Assembly: GCF_042651785.1 (NCBI RefSeq)
Contig: NZ_JBHSEC010000020.1
Coordinates: 124,001 to 188,000 of the forward strand
From: Chungangia koreensis
GTDB lineage: Bacteria; Bacillota; Bacilli; Bacillales_A; Planococcaceae
DNA length: 64,000 nt
Reading direction: 5' to 3'
Shown here: positions 60,323 to 64,000 of the stretch, piece by piece
Position numbering within the stretch: position 1 is the stretch's first letter
Layout of the letters: each line of letters starts with the position of its first letter
Position numbers and translations under genes: made by a program
Notes under the pieces: model-generated
Database searches by the model: none
The model's input: the letters and a program-made list of their open reading frames with translations, nothing else
What the model was told of the DNA's origin: nothing

Positions 60323-60329
60323 ATGAGGA

Positions 60330-60604
60330 TATCAACGATTGTTGAGTGTTTATCAACGATTCTTACCCTTATATCAACGATTATTTGGATATATCAACGA
60401 TTGTTGACCACTTATCAACGATTATCGGGATATATCAACGATTCAACAAGTACCGCAATCGGAAGCGCGAAACTCCTACTGGATTTGGGATATCAACGAT
60501 TATTAGGTGTTTATCAACGATTCTTACCCTTATATCAACGATTATTTGGATATATCAACGATTGTTGACCACTTATCAACGATTATCGGGATATATCAAC
60601 GATT
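60330..60604 (-). repeat. Two arrays of six 11-bp motifs between uvrB and the NERD gene
   Basis: TATCAACGATT motifs (minus strand AATCGTTGATA) start at 60330, 60351, 60372, 60392, 60413, 60433 and again at 60491, 60512, 60533, 60553, 60574, 60594. The two six-motif units are a 161-bp-period duplication separated by 47 bp of unrelated sequence. Steps are 20-21 bp. Linker sequences are shared within the family, e.g. AGTGGTCAA also occurs near eno. The last motif contains the stop codon of the NERD gene. The short open frames here are translations of the repeat. Confidence 0.92.
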
Positions 60605-61564
60605 CTCACCAAAAAAGGTTAGTAAGTCCATTCCGTATTTTCTTCCTTTATTATTTCCATAAGGTATTAGGTTCGCACCTTCTAATAAGCGTGTAGCCAA
60701 TTGAGCGTTATCAATCCCCAAAAACCTACGACACTCCCGGTTCGTTAGCTCTCCTCCAAATAGCATGAACCATTCGACTAACGTGTCCCGGTGAGCATGC
60801 CGATCGATGAATCCACACTGTGAGCAAATCCACCCCTTTTTCACTTTCTTCATCCCTAATTCCAGGCACTGTTTGCATTCGACGCCTGTTAAGATTTGCT
60901 CTAATTCAATCTTATAGTTTCTGCAAATCGGAAAAGGGTTAAAGACAATGTGGCTTTCAATCAGTTCACGTGCTAATAGTTGAAACGTTCCTCTGTCCAT
61001 TTCTTTTCCGGGTTGGTGGATTTTCCTTAAGTAGACGGGGAGTTCGGAAGGGAACATGACTTTAAATGGGGGTTCGTTTTCAAAAATGGTGCTGGATCGA
61101 GCAAAGAGCACCGCTCCGTATACAGGGAGGTCAAATCCTCGATCGAAGAGCCACTCTTTCAACAGCATGATATTCTTCTCTACTTGGATTCCGGGGCAGT
61201 CAAAAGCGTCGACTTGTCCGCTCAACAACGTACGTTTCATCTGGCGTGGATTCATTTCAAATCTCACTTTGCCCGCAATGTTTTTCATTTCCAACACCAT
61301 GACGTACGAAGGTGTAAAGTAGACGGTGTCGATTTGGAATTTGGAGTTGGCATCCAAATGCAGGTCATGGATGATTTCGTATTCGTGATTGAATTTGTTC
61401 AGCTTGAATGCCCGCTGTAAGATTTCTTCACCGCCGATTCCTGCTTGAGCGCTCAATCTTTTTCTCCGAATGAACGCATGGTTTTCATCTTCTAAAACCA
61501 GCCGCTTCTCTAATGCTAAAAGCCCCATCAGATTCAGCGATATAGATTTTTCTTTCAAAGCCAC
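60596..61564 (-). CDS. NERD-domain protein with C-terminal zinc ribbon
   Basis: A 322-residue soluble protein. The NERD (nuclease-related) domain spans about residues 35-160 (GGEEILQRAFKLN, FQIDTVYFTPSYVMVLEMKNIAGKV; the D and E-x-K resemble a PD-(D/E)xK nuclease site). A zinc ribbon follows (CKQCLELG...WICSQCG, about 237-265) and then a small C-terminal domain. Start is GTG 61564 with GGGGAGTTGGGGAC. NERD proteins are common in Bacillales; a DNA-processing role is assumed but unproven. Its stop codon TGA is part of the first 11-bp repeat of the downstream array. Confidence 0.88.
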   Translation of the reverse strand: MALKEKSISLNLMGLLALEKRLVLEDENHAFIRRKRLSAQAGIGGEEILQRAFKLNKFNHEYEIIHDLHLDANSKFQIDTVYFTPSYVMVLEMKNIAGKVRFEMNPRQMKRTLLSGQVDAFDCPGIQVEKNIMLLKEWLFDRGFDLPVYGAVLFARSSTIFENEPPFKVMFPSELPVYLRKIHQPGKEMDRGTFQLLARELIESHIVFNPFPICRNYKIELEQILTGVECKQCLELGMKKVKKGWICSQCGFIDRHAHRDTLVEWFMLFGGELTNRECRRFLGIDNAQLATRLLEGANLIPYGNNKGRKYGMDLLTFFGENR

Positions 61565-61744
61565 GTCCCCAACTCCCCTTTTTCGGGCATCGTATCACGG
61601 GGGTTCAACGCTGTCTATACGGTTTCAGATCATTGTATTTTGCTCTGCCAAATCGGGGCAAAATGCAATTTTCAGTCGGATTCTGATCAATTACACCCCA
61701 TTTTGAAATCAAACCTTCATTTCCACCCCATCATCCCAAAATAA

Positions 61745-61790
61745 AACCGGCTCGCCTATGGGGGTGGGGTTCTCCCAGGCAAACCGGTTA
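61745..61790 (-). terminator. Terminator of the IDEAL-domain gene
   Basis: AACCGGCTCGCCTATGGG and CTCCCAGGCAAACCGGTT form a long stem with small mismatches; on the minus strand TTTTATTTTG follows. The remaining 61565-61744 bases show no gene. Confidence 0.8.
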
Positions 61791-61794
61791 TTTA

Positions 61795-62046
61795 TCATAT
61801 GAAATTGACTTTCTGTTCCTCTTCCAAATTCATAAGCTCCGAAGTATATAGCATAAACGATTGTTTGTCTTTCTGATCCAACGACTCATCAATTAGTGAC
61901 AGTAGACTGTTCTTTCTTTGTTCCCGATGGACATGATTTAAAAACAGGTCGAGATAAATGTCATTTAGCAGCTTTTCTGCCTCGCTCTTTGTCTGGTTCT
62001 TCCCGACTGCTTTCATAAATTCAGCATATGAATAATATTTATCCAT
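61795..62046 (-). CDS. IDEAL-domain small protein
   Basis: An 83-residue acidic helical protein ending in the IDEAL motif region (SLLSLIDESLDQKDKQSFMLYTSELMNLEEE). IDEAL proteins occur in Bacillales, some as adaptors; in B. subtilis one relative influences ComK or competence-related turnover only speculatively. The frame opens at GTG 62055, but GGGGTGAG places the start at ATG 62046. It is divergent from comK with a 180-bp gap. Confidence 0.82.
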   Translation of the reverse strand: MDKYYSYAEFMKAVGKNQTKSEAEKLLNDIYLDLFLNHVHREQRKNSLLSLIDESLDQKDKQSFMLYTSELMNLEEEQKVNFI

Positions 62047-62165
62047 TCTTCTCACCCCGGATGCCTTTTTTTTATTATAAGGAAATTTCCGAAGCTTCGC
62101 AATAATTAATTTGAAAATTCTATCAATGGTATTTTTGCCACATGCGGAGAATTGTGAGAATAGTC

Positions 62166-62193
62166 TTGTTTTTCTTCCAATATTAACTATAAT
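62166..62193 (+). promoter_or_regulatory. Putative comK promoter
   Basis: TTGTTT and TATAAT (62188-62193) with 16-bp spacing, 32 bp before the chosen start. The upstream AT-rich stretch contains AAAATT and TATTTTT, but no exact AAAA-N5-TTTT ComK box. Confidence 0.55.
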
Positions 62194-62225
62194 AGGATGT
62201 GTGTACTATTATAGGGGGTGTTTAC

Positions 62226-62741
62226 TTGTTGGATGTAAAGCTTTTGTCATCACCGTATTATATTTCGTTTGATACGTTTGTACTGGAGCCTTACGCCTAT
62301 GACGATGAAATTATTACGCGTGTCATAGAGAGAAGACAGGAATTTTTTGTGAAGGAAAAACCGATTCAAATTGTAAAAAACTCCATCAATCTATACGGTG
62401 GAAGTTTCAAACAGGCTACACATTATGCCAAGCAGGCAATCGGAAATTATCATAAAACACCGATTATCGTGGCACACGACTATGGAATTCCATACATTTT
62501 CATTCCTACATTATCACCGAATTCCGACCAGAATGTCTGGATTGCTTCTCATTCAATCGAAAACTATTCAGCTGTGCCGCAAGGCTGTATGGTCTATTTG
62601 GAAAACAACCACGCAGTCAAGGTGAATGTCTCCTTTAATACGATTGCCCGTCAGTACTCTTTTGCCAATACCTTGGGCAAGCGATTTGACAAAGTCAGGA
62701 GACATCTAAATAATCCGCATGAGTATTTCGATCTGATTTGA
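62226..62741 (+). CDS. comK: Competence transcription factor ComK
   Basis: A ComK-family protein of 171 residues, master activator of DNA-uptake genes in Bacillales. Conserved stretches include VIERRQEFFVKEKPIQIVKNSINLYGGSF (against B. subtilis VNMKPLQIVDRSCRFFGSS), HKTPIIV, FIPTLSPNSDQNVWIASH (against FLFPTLSSTRPQCGWISH) and VSFNTIARQYS. The frame opens at ATG 62199, but GGGGGTG puts initiation at TTG 62226 (or TTG 62229). Use of TTG for a bistable master regulator fits low expression. It is shorter than B. subtilis ComK (192 aa) at the C-terminus. Confidence 0.88.
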   Translation: MLDVKLLSSPYYISFDTFVLEPYAYDDEIITRVIERRQEFFVKEKPIQIVKNSINLYGGSFKQATHYAKQAIGNYHKTPIIVAHDYGIPYIFIPTLSPNSDQNVWIASHSIENYSAVPQGCMVYLENNHAVKVNVSFNTIARQYSFANTLGKRFDKVRRHLNNPHEYFDLI

Positions 62742-63107
62742 CTATGCTTCTTTGGCAGTCATTGAGAGATAAATCCCCAGTAATTCCTCGGACCGATTCC
62801 GAAGACGCACATTCAGATAGCGGCGATGTTCTTCATAGCCGCCATAGAAAAATACATATTCCGTAAATGTATCATCGCTTTTCTGTTTGACGACCTTCAT
62901 ATGGTGACGGCGCAGGTGGAGCCTTGTTTCTTTAAGCTCCGCTTGCACGGTCCGAATTGTCTTGTCAACCATTTCTACATATGGCTTTTTCAACTTGAAT
63001 GGCCCTTTTTCGAAGATCAACCGATCCTTTTCTAAAACGATCAACACCATTGGCAAATAAATCATGTTCTCAAAATACGGCATGGCTTCTGCAGGTATTA
63101 ACGGCAT
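62742..63107 (-). CDS. Conserved hypothetical protein (YhjD-like)
   Basis: A 121-residue soluble protein with a mixed helix/strand pattern (MIYLPMVLIVLEKDRLIFEKGPFKLKKPYVEMVDK, RLHLRRHHMKVVKQ, EYVFFYGGYEEHRRYLNVRLRNRSEELL). It resembles, from memory, the small uncharacterised B. subtilis YhjD family. It ends at the same point as comK (convergent, stops adjacent). Function unknown. Confidence 0.7.
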   Translation of the reverse strand: MPLIPAEAMPYFENMIYLPMVLIVLEKDRLIFEKGPFKLKKPYVEMVDKTIRTVQAELKETRLHLRRHHMKVVKQKSDDTFTEYVFFYGGYEEHRRYLNVRLRNRSEELLGIYLSMTAKEA

Positions 63108-63275
63108 GCCCTTCCCTCCTAAAAAAAGAACATTTGTTCGTATATCCTATTGTACGCCGAACACTTAAAAAAGCAAGTGGTAAATTCGCCCTCCGAGATG
63201 GTATTTTTTATTTTTGCGTTCTGCTTAGCCGTCCGGTTGTCATATTTTAACTATCGGACAAAAAGGAGTGCGACA

Positions 63276-63980
63276 GTGACAGCAGTCGGAATAGGCATAC
63301 TCTATTTTTTAGGTCTTGTTTTAGGAGCATGGTTAGCAATTTTCATCCTTGCCTACTCTCCACTACCACCATTTGGACTTCCACTATTTAGCGGTGGCTT
63401 CTTGGCTGGGTTGATCGGGTTCACATTACTTCCCCATGCCATACACCATTATGATTGGCGGCCGATTCTGTTCGGTTTGGTCGTTAGTATTCTTATAATG
63501 GCTCTTCTCCATCCAGTTACCCATCATTTTAGTTCCAACTATTCGTTTTCATTCATCGCCATTGCGATCGCTTTTCATACAATACCGCTCTGTTTGGCAA
63601 TTGGTGCGATTGAAGATCCTGTTGCTTCCGGTGCTTTGACGATAGCAACGATTCTTCACCACATTCCTGAAGCGGCTGCCCTAACCTTATGGGTGGCTGG
63701 AAGAAATGGTAGTTTAGAAAAGCTTTTCCTCTACTTTTTACTCCTTTCCGGCATAGCGATTATTTCCATTCAAGCCGGAAAGGAAATGATGATTCCAGCT
63801 TCTTTGAACTCTGTTCTAATCGGATTATCTATCGGAATATTACTGTATATATTGCAGGGGGAAGTCTTTAGAAGAAAACCGAATACCCTTCCTCGGAAGC
63901 AGGCAATCGGTTATACAATGGCTGGGTTAGCTGTATACGGAGCATTATTATGGCTTCTGTCTTTCATGGGAATAAAATAA
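63276..63980 (+). CDS. ZIP-like membrane protein
   Basis: A 234-residue protein with seven or eight hydrophobic helices. ILHHIPEAAALTLW recalls the ZIP-family H-x-x-P-E-G helix, with A in place of G, and HTIPLCLAIGAIED fits a second ZIP-type H-x-x-P. It may therefore be a divergent ZIP metal transporter or a degenerate relative. The frame extends to 63150, but AAAGGAG 7 nt before GTG 63276 fixes the start. An inverted repeat (CACGGC/GCCGTG) at the window end is probably half of its terminator. Confidence 0.6.
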   Translation: MTAVGIGILYFLGLVLGAWLAIFILAYSPLPPFGLPLFSGGFLAGLIGFTLLPHAIHHYDWRPILFGLVVSILIMALLHPVTHHFSSNYSFSFIAIAIAFHTIPLCLAIGAIEDPVASGALTIATILHHIPEAAALTLWVAGRNGSLEKLFLYFLLLSGIAIISIQAGKEMMIPASLNSVLIGLSIGILLYILQGEVFRRKPNTLPRKQAIGYTMAGLAVYGALLWLLSFMGIK

Positions 63981-63983
63981 ATC

Positions 63984-64000
63984 CACGGCGGGTAGCCGTG
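63984..64000 (+). terminator. Start of a terminator hairpin cut by the window end
   Basis: CACGGC-GGGTA-GCCGTG is a 6-bp stem 4 bp after the stop codon of the ZIP-like gene; any T-tract lies outside the window. Confidence 0.5.

Noticed and set aside
60330..60604. DnaA-box cluster or replication origin
   Set aside because: TATCAACGATT does not match TTATCCACA, and no dnaA/dnaN genes are nearby.
60323..60696. Overlapping plus-strand ORFs of 81 and 116 codons rich in INDS/LSTI
   Set aside because: They are direct translations of the 11-bp repeat arrays and run into the NERD gene antisense.

Overview
The window is a low-to-moderate GC Firmicutes chromosome segment. Gene order (ssrA-smpB-rnr-est-secG; eno-gpmI-tpiA-pgk-gap-cggR; crh-whiA-yvcK-rapZ-nudix-trxB; lgt-hprK; uvrA-uvrB) matches the Bacillus subtilis backbone. 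ComK, an IDEAL-domain protein, an SLH surface protein, Crh/HprK, CggR and CtsR-type regulation all fit Bacillales. The SLH protein, a sigma-54 gene placed next to cggR and the dispersed intergenic repeats suggest a Planococcaceae-type organism (Sporosarcina-like). The genus is an inference and was not tested.

Layout. 1-3.0 kb: a defence-island edge, with the 5' part of a type I restriction methylase (hsdM, cut by the window edge) and a two-gene operon that looks like a chromosomal RexA/RexB-type abortive-infection pair. 3.6-6.1 kb: an OpuC/EgtU-type ABC transporter with the permease fused to its binding protein. 6.5-10.3 kb: a glycine-rich repeat protein and an Mhq-type quinone/electrophile detoxification operon with two palindromes that match the known MhqR box. 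10.5-14.1 kb: flavoprotein, a damaged lipoprotein locus, and convergent CDF and ZIP metal transporters. 14.3-19.4 kb: tmRNA module with smpB, rnr, est and secG, plus a degenerate copy of the ssrA 3' end. 19.5-27.9 kb: accessory genes (Dus, DinB, ArsR-type regulator, SLH protein with a duplicated IseA-like domain, M20 peptidase, two GNATs, DUF3221 protein).

28.4-37.2 kb: the glycolytic cluster with a textbook CggR operator, a glutaredoxin and rpoN. 37.5-39.0 kb: one intact IS3-family (IS150-type) element with 3-bp target duplication. 39-42.5 kb: TauE/SafE, TPM/LemA pair, tRNA-Arg(CCG). 42.6-55.3 kb: clpP under a CtsR box, then the crh/whiA/yvcK/rapZ, trxB, ppaX, lgt and hprK genes and a YvlB-like protein, nearly all on the minus strand. 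55.3-64 kb: uvrA, uvrB, a NERD-domain protein, an IDEAL protein, comK, a YhjD-like protein and a ZIP-like membrane protein.

The two most unusual items are the RexAB-like pair at 1540-3037 and a dispersed family of 11-bp motifs (AATCGTTGATA) arranged every 20-21 bp, i.e. about two helical turns. The motif occurs at three intergenic loci (28.0-28.3 kb, 37.3-37.4 kb, 60.3-60.6 kb), in groups of six at two of them and four at the third.
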